A stretch of DNA of 64,000 bases from Xanthostigma xanthostigma (Eukaryota > Arthropoda > Insecta > Raphidioptera > Raphidiidae): NCBI GenBank assembly GCA_963575645.1, contig OY754465.1, positions 58,241,901 to 58,305,900 on the forward strand, given 5' to 3'. Both the position numbers and the translations under genes were made by a program. Every line of letters begins with the position of its first letter. Within the stretch, counting starts at the first letter, position 1. Shown here in pieces: positions 31,809-42,549 of the stretch. A model generated the notes under the pieces. That model saw only the letters and a list, made by a program, of their open reading frames with translations. It ran no database searches and was not told the DNA's origin.

Positions 31809-32315
31809 TAGTGATGTGCCAGATATCCGTATCCGTTAGTTTTTGGCGGATCTTTTACGGATCTTTTACCTTTTTAATTTTCAATTCATAGATGAAATTT
31901 TATAAGTATGTATAGGTGATTAGGTAATAATGAAAAACTGTTAAATTCCATTCAGATTATTTTTTATTTTTTAAAATAGTATTTGGCACCTTTATATTGC
32001 AAACATTTATCGTAGTAAGTACCATACCAATACTACATAACTCAAAGGTACCTACTAAAAAACTATCTATATAATGAGATATTGCACATCGATCTTTGGA
32101 AAGAGACAATCTGTTATGAGAGTTAACTCTTAAAGAGGTCAATAACTTTTTCCCATAACAGATGGTTTCTTTTCAAAGGTCGATGTGCAATATTTACCGC
32201 CGCGTACTCTAAGAAAGTTAAGATACGTATCCGTATCCGTGGATCTTGAAACCAAAAATCCGTATTCAGATCCGTATCCGCGGATATACATTTTTAACGA
32301 TCCGGCACATCACTA
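31809..32315. mobile_element. hAT-type non-autonomous element (CCGGATATCCG family), copy 1
   Basis: The ends are TAGTGATGTGCCAGATATCC and GATCCGGCACATCACTA. ATAGATAT is duplicated exactly on both sides (31801-31808, 32316-32323). Both ends carry repeated ATCCGTATCCG words. An internal hairpin (CACATCGATCTTTGGAAAGA with TCTTTTCAAAGGTCGATGTG) is kept in copy 2. No transposase coding is present. Confidence 0.92.
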
Positions 32316-32465
32316 ATAGATATTATAGACGCTTGACAACAGAGATCCTATGCGAATATTCCATATATATATATTTAGTCGAGGTCAGGAGTCGATATTT
32401 TTTGTGGTTTTTGCCAGAGCGCCAATCTACAGACCCTCCTTCCTGTTTTCGAGGTCGCTGAACAC

Positions 32466-32675
32466 GATGGTGAGGGTCCTACAATTTTTTGTACCGGCCA
32501 TATTGTTGAGGTTTTCCATGGTTTCCCTCAATAATTTCAGATAAATATTCCTTATTCAAGGTCAAGGCCGATTACCTGTCAAACTTCTATACTCAAAATT
32601 TGCCTACCTATTTCTAACGCTTCATTCGCCCATTGCTATTAATTAACTTGAAATTGAAAAAATGTCGACAATCTG
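32466..32675 (+). repeat. Old, headless copy of the tRNA-derived SINE
   Basis: GTACCGGCCATATTGTTGAG, CATGGTTTCCCTCAATAATT, CCTTATTCAAGG, GCCGATTACCTG and TTCATTCGCCCATTGCTA match the body of the SINE at 54918-55342. The promoter head is degraded beyond recognition. Confidence 0.8.
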
Positions 32676-33689
32676 CCAAAATTGCACCTTCGTGCGATGA
32701 CTGGAACTTGTTAAAAAAGAGTTAAAAAACTGGGTTTCATCAGTTTTTTGTTTGTATCGTGTCAAAATTGAATATTGTGATTTATTACCAGTCTTCTAAT
32801 TTTCGAATTAGTGGAAACTGAGTTCATCATTTTACTGGCCTAACTAGCGATGTCGCAGTTCACAAGGTTCCAATTTCCAGAATCTAATCCGGGAAAATGG
32901 TGAAATTATTAATTTGATTTTCAATGCACATGAGTATTGCACAATTTTAATGTAATTTTCATTATTGACCATGCATTAAACAATGTGCTTTTTCTAATAA
33001 TTAAAAGTACTGATACCTACATTTAAAATATTAATTGGTACTTTGTCTACATAATCCCGTATTCCTAGCCATAAAAAAACGATCACATCTCGCCCATGCT
33101 ATTTGTACAATTATTAATATTTAAGGCAATGTCTTAAAGTCTTTGGAGTTCTCTGTCCAATTGCTAAATATGGAAATTTCATGGTCCATCCAACTGTCGT
33201 AGACACGTAACTTCCAATTGCCTAGCGACTTTTCATTGCGCTATGGTATTAGATTTATTTAAATTTTCGGTCGTTTAACAAGATTTTTTGCGTAAATTTG
33301 TCTAGGTTCACAGCACCATAATAGACTATCAACGAGCGTACGGAGCGGCAATTGTTTATTTATTTCTTGATTTAATACAACACCAACGCTTGCCTGTGCA
33401 TCCATGTAATTCCAACCTTCCTACCTTTCTGTGTTAGTGTCATAGTTCAGAACTTGTTAAATAATTCAGAATAGGATACCCCGCTTGTATGTCTGCTAAC
33501 CTACCTTCATACGTAGGTACATTCTCTGCCATATTGTACGTAGGTACTACGTGTATTTCTACCAGGTGTACATAACCTATAAAATGTTACCAATATGGAT
33601 GGACTGAATACTGACGTCACTAAACACCAGAACGTTGCGTGGGACTTATTTTTAATATGAAATTACTGAATTCAAACACAAGATTTGAG
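32676..33689. other. No gene seen
   Basis: Sequence with no pairable ends, no recognised coding and no second copy in the window. Confidence 0.4.
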
Positions 33690-33885
33690 AATAAAAAATA
33701 GAGAAAAGTTACTTCTTACCACAACAAGTTTATTAGTGGATGTACATTTCGAGAGCTATGCTCTCATCTTCAGCAATACACTAAACTGGTTTAGTGTATT
33801 GCTGAAGATGAGAGCATAGCTCTCGAAATGTACATCCACTAATAAACTTGTTGTGGTAAGAAGTAACTTTTCTCTATTTTTTATT
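33690..33885. mobile_element. 196-bp palindrome carrying a hammerhead-like motif on each strand
   Basis: Two 97-bp arms (33690-33786, 33789-33885) are identical when inverted, with a 2-bp TG spacer. The right arm on the plus strand reads CTGAAGA-T-GAGAGC-ATA-GCTCTC-GAAA, then ATGTACAT and C (33802-33836). The left arm carries the same motif on the minus strand (33739-33773). It is probably a Penelope-type terminal unit inserted or copied head to head. The perfect arms imply recent origin or gene conversion. Confidence 0.9.
33802..33836 (+). ncRNA. Hammerhead-ribozyme-like motif, best stem II
   Basis: Core CTGAAGA; an unpaired T; a 6-bp stem II GAGAGC/GCTCTC with a 3-base loop; GAAA; then the self-complementary ATGTACAT, which could form stem III only between two molecules or as a very tight loop; then C as the cleavage-site base. 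Stem I pairs CA with TG, and TA with TA after one mismatch. Nothing here shows that it cleaves. Confidence 0.6.
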
Positions 33886-33972
33886 AGATTCAAACCACAG
33901 TGCTCTTAATATTTTTGTTAACAAGATTTGAGGCAAAAAGAAAACAATTTTTATATGCTTACTTTATTGATA

Positions 33973-34004
33973 AACGTTTCGACATTAATTTGCATTTTCC
34001 TCAG
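33973..34004 (-). ncRNA. Decayed hammerhead-like motif
   Basis: On the minus strand CTGAGGA and GAAACGTT are intact, but the 17 bases between them (AAATGCAAATTAATGTC) pair only partly. It lies about 500 bp from the plus-strand motif at 34482 in the opposite orientation. Confidence 0.45.
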
Positions 34005-34173
34005 GATCTACAAATTATAATCTATTATAAATTAAAACAAAATAAACAAAAGATTGCATTTTTACAATATTCATGCTTAAAATAGTTTTACTAGTTATTT
34101 ATAATATGTGTTAAATAATTAACAGCTGTTGAGCGTTTATAGTTCATAATCTCTCTCTTAAATAATTAATAAT

Positions 34174-34579
34174 AATATTAATTTTCAGAGGATTATAGAT
34201 CAATAAAGATAATGCTATTAAGCTATATTTTTAATTGCATTATTAGTATGCTATGAAATTAATGCCAATAAATAACTACCATTTGTCATTTTATTTTAAA
34301 TTTAAACTAACTGAATGTCTCCACAATAAATTATAAAAAATAACATATTAGAAATGAAATACATAATATTACCAATGCTAAGTTATTCTTTAAGGTATAT
34401 TTATCATTTTTATTAATGTAATTTATTATATATGTACTTATTTATTGTATTTTAATTTATATTATGTATTTTTTGTAGAGCCTGAGGAAGTTTTAATAAG
34501 TAAAACGAAACGTTGCAATTAAAAATATAGCTTAATAGCATTATCTTTATTGATCTATAATCCTCTGAAAATTAATATT
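34174..34579. repeat. Inverted repeat with perfect 66-bp arms
   Basis: 34174-34239 and 34514-34579 are exact inverses (TTTTCAGAGGATTATAGATC ... AGCTATATTTTTAATTGCA). The right arm begins at the base following GAAACGT of the hammerhead-like motif, so the arm corresponds to the sequence downstream of the putative cleavage site. The spacer is 274 bp of AT-rich DNA. Confidence 0.9.
34482..34514 (+). ncRNA. Hammerhead-ribozyme-like motif
   Basis: CTGAGGA, one A, GTTTTA-ATAAG-TAAAAC (6-bp stem II), GAAACGTT. The stem II sequence is unrelated to those at 33810 and 29548 but pairs perfectly. Stem I has only two pairs (GC/GC). Confidence 0.55.
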
Positions 34580-34764
34580 ATAAAATTAATAGATCTGAAA
34601 CACATATCATGTCATTAAATAATTAAGTTATGTCTGTGTGAAATGTAATTGTTTTATTTAAATTATTATTAATTTAAACAAAACAATTAGGCTACGATTA
34701 AAATTTTATCCTTCGAGCAAAATTAGTGAAGGATTGAATTGTTTTTTTATTATTGTTTTAAAGC

Positions 34765-35252
34765 GCGAACCTTCTTAATATCGCGGGTAATGGCTAGTAT
34801 TCAATATGATATTTTTCATTCGTTGCCATGGTTATCTATACAAAACAAAATAACAGCCGATTTTTTCTTATTTTCAGAATATTTCCGAAACTATAAAATT
34901 TTTTTTAACAAAACTTTCTTGAAAAAATAAATAGAATAATAAGCCGTTAAGAAAAGTATACCATTATTATATAAAAACACCGTTATAGTATATATCTCTT
35001 CTGTGCTTTCGCCGATTTTCCCCAAAAACAATAGGGCTCTTTATATTTACGTATCAAACATGCTCCCAAATTTTGGTTTCAATCCGCTCATCCGTTTGAC
35101 CTGTATCGTGCTCACAGACAGACAAACAGACGCAAAAAGTTTTACCAAAAATATGTTTTTTGAATTCGGGGGACTTCAAAACGAAAAGATATTGTAAAAT
35201 TTTAAATATTGAAAATAGTACCATTCCCCACTTGTGGGTTGGAATGGTAAAA
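34765..35252 (+). repeat. Hairpin-ended family, copy 4 (full length)
   Basis: It runs from ATATCGCGGGTAATGGCTAG through GCCGTTAAGAAAAGTATACC, ACACCGTTATAGTATATATC, CGATTTTCCCCAAAAACAAT and CAGACAGACAAACAGACG to the terminal hairpin TACCATTCCCCACTTGTGGG/TTGGAATGGTA. The ends are not inverted repeats of each other. A single terminal hairpin suggests a Helitron-like or other asymmetric element, but no CTRR end or TC start could be fixed. Confidence 0.8.
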
Positions 35253-35582
35253 CTGTCCTTTAGGTCGGCCAATATCGACGAGTCGTTTCCCAGCCCTGTT
35301 TCGTAGGCCACACGTTACATTAACCTATTTAGCCAGCTACTACAAAGCCGTCTCGGTGCTTTTCGACCGACTACATAGAACACCTTTACAAGGGAGTCGA
35401 TATTCGTTAAATATTTAACACGTCTAACGTAGATTCTGCAAATGCCGGGTCGTTCAAATTTGATATAAATTGAAATGTAATTGAATGAATTATAAACAAC
35501 CTATTGTTTTTTGTTGCACGAGAAACAAAATGGAAACGGACAAATGTCTTATACAGGCTGCCAAAGCCATCAGCTCTGTACG

Positions 35583-36142
35583 TAGGGCTGCCAGATTGGG
35601 AAATCAAAATTTCTGGACAATATTCTAAAATATCTGGACAAAAGGATTTTAGGCTGGACAAAATAAAAATCTGCATTAATTAACCGAAACACGACAAATA
35701 ATTAAGTAATATGTACTTTTTTAGGTGTTATTGTTATAATAAAAACGAATATATGAACTATTGAGCTGAAATTGGTACAAAAACAGAGGTAGCTTAATCT
35801 AACAGTCAATAGTACCTGTTAAGTCACTTTTTTTTGCCACATATATTTAGTACTTCCCTTAGCCGCCTTTATCATTTTAGAATCTTTCTCGGTATTTAGA
35901 AAAGATTTAAAATTAGTACAGTTTTCTTCAAAGTTCAATCGAATTATTAGCTCTGATTTCATAAAGCATTCGGTCAACCTGCGTTTGAGTCGTAATACGT
36001 ACCGTGAAGCGAGCTGTTCATTTGAGAGACGGCGGTGCATGCTTTTTATTTTTAGCTGGACATTTTGCCGAAAACCGGGACACTGGACAATGTGTAAAAT
36101 TGCTGGACAATCCAGCCAAGTCTCGCCAATCTGGTAACCCTA
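35583..36142. mobile_element. 560-bp hAT-type element with exact 8-bp duplication
   Basis: The ends are TAGGGCTGCCAGATTGG and CCAATCTGGTAACCCTA. TCTGTACG flanks both sides exactly (35575-35582, 36143-36150). The subterminal word CTGGACA occurs repeatedly at both ends. The minus frames (89 and 73 codons) show no transposase motif, so it is non-autonomous. Confidence 0.9.
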
Positions 36143-36214
36143 TCTGTACGTCAGGCTGCATTTAAAAAACCCAATGTATAGTTTTATAGACACAATATTC
36201 GCAGAAATAATATT

Positions 36215-36545
36215 TTCTTTATACCTCAGTCGAAAGTACCTACGTACTTCCGGCATCAATTTTAAGGCAGAAAGTCTAACATTAATTATGCATTGGTGGA
36301 ATTTCACGCACTGATGCCGGAAGTACGTACTTTCGACCGGCTATAAAGAAAAATAGTTATCATGTACACCGCTCCATGAGACTGGCGTTATTGCCGCCAG
36401 CTAATAGTCGCGAACAGCTGTCATTCGTGTTTTTACGTATAACCTCAAAGCTGCTTGCTTGGAATTTATTAGTGTTTTTATGTAATTTTTAAGTAATTAA
36501 TTTATTGATTTAATTGATAAGCGTACTTTCGAGCGTGGTATAAAG
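36215..36545. repeat. TACCTCGGTCG foldback family, copy 2
   Basis: TATACCTCAGTCGAAAGTAC, GGCAGAAAGTCTAACATT, TGATGCCGGAAGTACGTACT, CAGCTAATAGTCGCGAACAG and TTTTTACGTATAACCTCAAA match the left arm of 51285-51842. CGAAAGTAC...CCGGCATCAA and TGATGCCGG...GTACTTTCG form a smaller hairpin inside. Confidence 0.75.
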
Positions 36546-36552
36546 AAATATG

Positions 36553-37041
36553 GTAGGGTAGGACGGGGGAATGGCGTTCATTTAAGGAAAACAAAGTCTT
36601 TAATTATCGAGTAATCAACAATTTAACAACAAAAGCATATATCTTTCACCTACTAGTAGTAGCAAAACATTATTAAAAAAACATGTTTGAGCGGCATTGC
36701 CCCTGACTTTGGGTAATGCCGTTCCGGGTCTCATAAAGAAGTGTGCCCAATCCAATCCGGCTGTTTTGCTGCTTTGATCAAAATTGTTTTTGATATTGTT
36801 GCGCTCAGCAAATTAACTTGTTCAGCACCTAATTAAAAATTAGATCAGCGCGGCCGCAAACGAAGAAACGCTCTTCACGGTCGCATGACGCGAGCTGACT
36901 GTCCGTTTGCATTGCTGTCTATTAGAGGCCCCCTCCTCTCGCGCTTCACGCGACGTGACGTGTTGCTACGTTCCTTTTTGACAGAGTTACAGAGGTGAGC
37001 GCCATTACCCAGTGAGCGCCATTCCCCCTCCCTCCCCTATA
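36553..37041. mobile_element. TIR element with GGGGGAATGGCG ends
   Basis: TAGGGTAGGACGGGGGAATG...GCGTTCA at the left is inverted as GAGCGCCATTCCCCCTCCCT...CCCCTA at the right. An inner GGTAATGCCGTTCCGGG and GCGCCATTACCCAG repeat the theme. The interior GC is raised (36830-36960). No frame. Confidence 0.65.
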
Positions 37042-37734
37042 CAACACACGGGCAGACAGTTTGAGAGCCTTGAACTGTGCGTAATGAAGCCCGAGCGCAA
37101 GTCCGATTCGCACTTGGCCGTTTTTTTTTAAATTGCTTGAGAGTGTAAAGTACGAATTTTAAATTTTTATCCATTCTCAAAAAAATCACCCAAACTAAGA
37201 TCGTCCTTTAAATATGAATTAATCGACAATCAACGAAAAAAATTTACAATTTTTTTTTTCGTATTTGATGGACACATTGTATAGGGTGTCTGTTTTCTCT
37301 GAATGTTTTAGACATATTAAAAAATTGCAAGTTCAAAAAGGAGAGAAAAATTGCATTGTAATAAAAAATAAACACCTAGCCATTTCGTTGAATAAATCTG
37401 AAGACTATATTTAAAAATCGTTTCCCCCCTCCCCCCGTCTTTATCCATCTCTCTTTCTGCACTTAAATTTGAGTACCTCGTTGAATTCGGTGCTTAAAAC
37501 AGATTGCGTCAGCATTTTACAATAAGACTCACTAGTGTTGGAGTGCCGCGCGGGGTGTCCAAGGGGTGTGTGAAAGAAGAACAAGAAGAGTAAGAGGTCT
37601 GTTCAAGTATGGATTGAGCTACGCGTATTTCTCTCTCTCTCTCCCTTTGCCCCCGGCACTGTATTATGTATATGTGTATACAAAAAACATGTGCAGTGTG
37701 TAACTACCTTGTGCCCAAAAAATATAAAATAAAA
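37042..37734. other. No gene; scrap of a lepidopteran element
   Basis: AGCGCAAGTCCGATTCGCAC...TTGGCCG (37090-37122) is a piece of the GGCCAAGTGCGAGTC family also seen at 12197. Nothing else is recognisable. Confidence 0.4.
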
Positions 37735-37785
37735 ATTAGTGCCTAATCGAAGTATGACATTGTATGGCCGACTGGCTTTTATGTC

Positions 37786-37816
<31 letters not shown>

Positions 37817-37820
37817 TAAG
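37735..37820 (+). repeat. Probable LINE 3' end with (AAT)n tail
   Basis: GGCCGACTGGCTTTTATGTC, TTTAAATAAATAATAATAAT and a clean AAT run to 37819. No RT coding lies upstream, so heavily 5'-truncated. Confidence 0.4.
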
Positions 37821-37904
37821 TAAAACTTCTTTTAATTTGTTTTTACCAACCTCACTTTTCAAGAAATATTCACTCGGAAATTAAATTAGGTACACTAGCT
37901 ATGT

Positions 37905-38280
37905 TTATTGGGTTGCGTCCGTAGCTATGTTTTACCTTTCGTTCAAGATAGTTTGATACCGCCTTCTGCGAAAACCGATCACAAAATTGGTTGTCGTCTG
38001 TAGCTATGTTTCACTTTTCGTTCATGCGATTTGATGCCGCCATCTATCAGTCGATGCCCTTAAATAACGGAAACCGATCACAAAATCGGTTTGCGACCGC
38101 AGCTATGTTTAATCTTTTTCGTTCATGTGTTTAGATGCCACCATCTGTCAGTCGATGCCCTTAAAAAGCGGAAACCGATCACAAAATTGGTTTGCGACCG
38201 TAGCTATGCTTCACTTTTTGTTCATGCGATTTGATGCCGCCATCTGTCAGTTGATACCTTTAAATAGTATAAACTGCGAA
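37905..38280. repeat. Minisatellite, ~100-bp unit, about four units
   Basis: TAGCTATG occurs at about 37922, 38001, 38100 and 38201. It is followed each time by TTTCGTTCATG-type sequence, GATGCCGCCATCTRTCAGTC, GATGCCCTTAAA and GGAAACCGATCACAAAATTG. The first unit is shorter (about 80 bp). Divergence between units is roughly 10-15%. The frame at 38125-38352 runs along the repeat and is not a gene. Confidence 0.85.
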
Positions 38281-38654
38281 AACACGTTACTTCTGTCCGA
38301 AAAAAGATCTGAGTTATTCTCAAGTCACGCCCAATGTAGTTTTACTTCATAAATACTTTTCAATCTAATAACATTGCATTGTTTGGGCCGACGTCAAAGC
38401 CCCCTTATTTATTTTGATCTTTTTTTAAATCTATGATGTGCATCTTCTTAATAATTTGGAGAATGAGATTATGACGATCATCTTTGATTACATAGATGAA
38501 GGCGAAATAATTCCACAAGATAATCTAGTGGCCAATTTTCTGGGGCTCATAAGAAGATCCAGACTATTTGTTAACTAGAGCTAGTAAAAAGGGAATCCTT
38601 ATACCGGATCTGGTGCACCTTTTGAACCGATGTAAGACCACTCTGATTTGTTTT
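38281..38654. other. No gene seen
   Basis: No second copy within the window and no domain in any frame. Confidence 0.4.
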
Positions 38655-38657
38655 AAT

Positions 38658-39220
38658 CTTTTTAGGGTTCCGTACCTCAAAAGGAAAAAAGTAACCCTTA
38701 TAGGATCACTTTGTTATCCGTCTGTCTGTTTGTCAAGACTCAAGACTCTTGGGAATCAAAACCTATAGGGTACTTCCTGTTGATCTAGAATCACGAAATT
38801 TGGCAAGAAGCAATGTCTTATAGCACAAGTAAAGGGAAACATCTGAAAACCGTAAATTTGTAGTTACACCACAAAAAAATAGTGTTTTTAGACCGCAACA
38901 ACATGCTACAGTTCTAATATAAAACAAGCGTCCGCTACCGGTGCGTTTATACATCACAATATGAGAACTCTCGCATACAACACGACACGACAACTAGGCT
39001 ATAAGATATAGCCACGATTTACAATACAGTTCAGTAGTCCATCGGAACTCTTTGAATTACACGCTTAGTTGGTAAACTGACCGCGACGTTTGTCGATGTA
39101 TGGAGACAACAGTTTTCCAACGGCTAAGCGAAAAAAATCTTCGAGACGCGATTCCCATGATGGACGAACTATTTGCATACCTACAAGTTTGTACGGAACT
39201 CTCGGTGCGCAAATCCGCCT
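38658..39220. mobile_element. GGTTCCGTAC-ended element, copy 3
   Basis: It runs GGGTTCCGTACCTCAAAAGG to TTTGTACGGAACTCTCGG with inverted ends, collinear with 18424-18920. Copy 3 has an extra GTCAAGACTCAAGACTC duplication and an insertion around AAGCGTCCGCTACCGGTGCG. Confidence 0.87.
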
Positions 39221-39636
39221 TCTTAATAATTTGGAGTCGGTAGAGTTCAGAATGTGATTAATGACAATACACTTTGAAGGAATAAGCATTCATTTTTGCC
39301 GACTTTGTGTCTTGCATTCGGTACGATCTGTACTTATTCTTTGCATGAATAAGAAGAAGTGGCTTTTGTAATGATGAGGAAAACGTATGCAAACAAGTTC
39401 ATCAACGCGTCAGACGCGTGGAAGTGATGTGACAATATTTGAATAATTAGACATGGCGTGTCACATTCTACTCAAGTATTACTGTGTAAATATAATTTTC
39501 AGGAGTGGTGACAACTGATATTTCATAACTGCCAATGTCAGTTGTCGAGCATCTATAATCTACAATTGTTTTCTATCTCTCTCTGTCTGATTCAGCTGAG
39601 TCGAAACGTCAATTTTTCGTTACCCAGACATGAGTG

Positions 39637-40070
39637 ACCGGTAATTGCTCGTATTCCTCTCGCCAGAAGAAACTATGGCAAATTTGGAATGATTTAACCG
39701 AGCTATCACTTGGGGTCGGAAATGCGGCACTTTCGAGAAAATCTATTTCTGTTTTCTTTTTACGAAAATCCCAATATTGGGAGTTAAAATAAAACAAAAA
39801 ATTCTTACTTTTTGACCTGAATATTTCCATAGCTTACTAATTGGCCAACCTTCCTAAAGCTAAAAACAACGAAATTTAGCGTTAAATTTTAAGTTGTGTT
39901 AAAATTTACATTACTTAAATAATAAAAATTCTTCACAGAAGTGTCATTATCATAAAAAATTACGCATTTGCGACCTCCAAGTGATAAGATTAAATAATTA
40001 AATTATTTAAATAATTCCAAATTAGTCACAGTTTCTTTTCCCGAGAAGAATACGAGCAATTACCGATCAG
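39637..40070. mobile_element. TIR element with ~60-bp arms
   Basis: ACCGGTAATTGCTCGTATTC...AGAAACTATGGCAAATTTGG at the left is mirrored at the right (CCAAATTAGTCACAGTTTCT ... GAATACGAGCAATTACCGAT). The centre has no frame except short shadows. Confidence 0.78.
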
Positions 40071-40854
40071 CCTATATAGACGGAGAGCTGATATAGGCAT
40101 GGAAGTGATATATCTACTTTATAATGTGGTTTAATCAGTGCAAACAACAATAACGACAAGTCCAGTCGACCCCTAAAATAATAATCACTAATAGGGTTGA
40201 AAACGTCAACTCATTTTAGCAACAAATAAACATCTTAAATGTAAATTTAAAGCTGAAATTGTACCAGAAAAAAATAATGAGTCAATTCAAAAATATCCGT
40301 ATTCGAAATACATGACGAGCACTTGACGGACGACCGTTTATTTCGAATTTTTGTTCATATTTTCTCTCTTCACGTATTTCAGAATACCGATATTTTGAAT
40401 TTAAATGTGCCGTATATAAATAAAACAAGTGAAACGCAAGTTGTGTTTTGAATAGTTGAAATAGTTCAGTATTTAGAAGTCACTCAGGTTGATATTTTGA
40501 CTGTTAAATTTGATTTGAAAGTTAATTAAATAAGTTTTAAGTAGCGCTTTGTGTTTTGTTACATAATTAGTTGGAAGACAAAAGACATACGTACACGCGT
40601 AATTAGCATTGTATGTATTTATAGAACGTTTTGCCCAAAGTTTATATAAAATAGTCTGGTTTGTTAACTTTTGTCATTTTATACGAATAATTGTTTACCT
40701 TTGTTTCCGCTAGAAACTCGCGGGTTTTAATAGTCACATTATTTTGAAGCACTTTTGCAAAATAAGTAAGCCAGAGTTTACGTGTTAACCTCGTAATATT
40801 CAACTATAGAATTAACATATAAACTTTCTAATATTCATTTAATTAATTAATGGC
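40071..40854. other. No gene seen
   Basis: AT-rich, without a second copy in the window. Confidence 0.4.
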
Positions 40855-40895
40855 CATATTAACCGAACGTAAGTAGTTATTTATTCGGTTCATTT
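40855..40895 (+). repeat. Left part of repeat interrupted by hAT element
   Basis: AACCGAACGTAAGTAGTTAT...TCGGTTCATTT. This continues at 42396, and the uninterrupted paralogue is 14095-14245 (minus). Confidence 0.8.
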
Positions 40896-42395
40896 TAGTG
40901 ATGTTGCCGGATCGTTAAAAATGTATATCCGCGGATACGGATCTGAATACGGATATTTGGTTTCAAGATCCGCGGATAGGGATACGAATCTTAACTTTCT
41001 TAGACTACGCGGCGGTAAATATTCCACATCGACCTTTGGAAAGAGACTATCTGTTATGGGAAAAAGTTATTGACCTCTTTAAGAGTTAACTCTCATAACA
41101 GATTGTCTCTTTCCAAAGATCGATGTGCAATATCTCATTATAAAGATAGTTTTTAGTACCTTTGAGTCATTATGTACTATTGGTATGGTACTCACTATAC
41201 GATAAATGTTTGCAATATAAAGGTGCCAAATACGATTTAAAAAAATAAAAAATAATCTGAATGGAATTTAACAGTTTTTCATTATTACCTAATCACCTAT
41301 AAACAGGGTGTTTGGAAGCTGGGTGCAAAGCCTTAAGGGGGTGTTAGTATAGACCATATAGAACATTTTGAGCCATATTTGTTCTAACCAAAGTTTGATA
41401 ATTTTTTTTTAGAGAACTTTTACGATTTTAGTACCAAAATCCCAAAATTTTTCAATTAAGTCCTAATAACGCAAAGTTTAAGTGGAAATGTTTATTTTTT
41501 TAATGTACTTTATTAGCCTAATGTGTGTTTAATGGTATCAAATAATTTTAAAGCACCGTTTTTACTAAAAAAATAACTTTCAGACTATTTAAACCTAACA
41601 GAAAAAAATGTCAGAGAAAAAGATGGATTTTTATTGACATTTAAAAAAATAAATAAAATAGCTACACGTGTTCAGACAATTTTAAAAACATGCTGAGTTA
41701 TTGTTCTTTCTGTTAAAGTATCATTTACCTGGATATCTCTAGCATTTTTGAAGTTACGGTGCCTGAACCAGTCAAGGGTAAGAAATTAAAAATTTCAAGA
41801 AAATCAAAACAAGCCTAATTTTGCTCAAATAACTTTAAACTGATGTCTAAAACAATATCCGAGATTATTTTTTAGTCAACTGTGTAATAATAATAAACTT
41901 ACCTGAACAAAAATGTAAAGAGGAAAATTTTGGGATTTTGGTACTAAAATCGTAAAAGTTCCCTAAAAAAAATGTTCAGATTTTGGTTATAGTCCAAGAG
42001 ACGGCTGCAGAAAATGTGTCGTCATAAGGTGGACGAACGAAAAAATTAGAGATGATAGTTAAGACCATAATTAAGAAAGATCGCTAAGGTTGCCTGCGAA
42101 AATCCTGCCGAAACAATGTCTTTTTAATTTGTTTATCAGTTAATAGACCAGTGAAGTTAGCTTTTGACAAGGACAACATTAATAACAGAAAACGAATGAT
42201 GAGGAAGTGAAGAAACTGCCGTCAGAAATACAGAAACAAAAAATTCAAATTCTTTAAAGGCCGGAGGGCATCTATGAATTGAAAATTAATAAGGTAAAAG
42301 ATCCGTAAAAGATCCGCACAAAAACTAACGGATACGGATCTTTCTTCTCCCTCGGATATTCGCGGATACGGTTACGGATATCCGGCACATCACTA
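40896..42395. mobile_element. hAT-type non-autonomous element (CCGGATATCCG family), copy 2, with insertion
   Basis: The ends are TAGTGATGTTGCCGGATCGT and ATATCCGGCACATCACTA. GTTCATTT is duplicated exactly (40888-40895, 42396-42403). It is collinear, in reverse, with 31809-32315 up to CCTAATCACCTATAAA. It then carries about 960 bp of unrelated sequence (41304-42267) before resuming at ATCTATGAATTGAAAATT. The internal ATAACAGAT...hairpin is present. Confidence 0.92.
41304..42267. mobile_element. Insertion inside the hAT element, class unknown
   Basis: It is absent from copy 1 of the host element. It begins near ACAGGGTGTTTGGAAGCTGG and contains inverted arms of about 70 bp (41381-41450 with 41925-42000: TTTTACGATTTTAGTACCAA). 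The host lost about 20 bp at the site. No transposase or RT motif was recognised. It could be an element or part of a larger autonomous parent of this hAT family. Confidence 0.5.
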
Positions 42396-42545
42396 GTTCA
42401 TTTGTTCTTCAGGTAGTTATTCCTCCGAATAAATAACGATAATTTAATTCACCAAACATAACTATGTTTACTGTAGGTATAAATCTATTCTGTCTTACTA
42501 CAAGGGTATAAATATGTATTCGCCTGATAAAATAATAAAAAATAT
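42396..42545 (+). repeat. Right part of repeat interrupted by hAT element
   Basis: GTTCATTTGTTCTTCAGGTA...CTCCGAATAAATAACGATAA...TTCGCCTGATAAAATAATAA continues the repeat begun at 40855. Confidence 0.8.
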
Positions 42546-42549
42546 AAAA

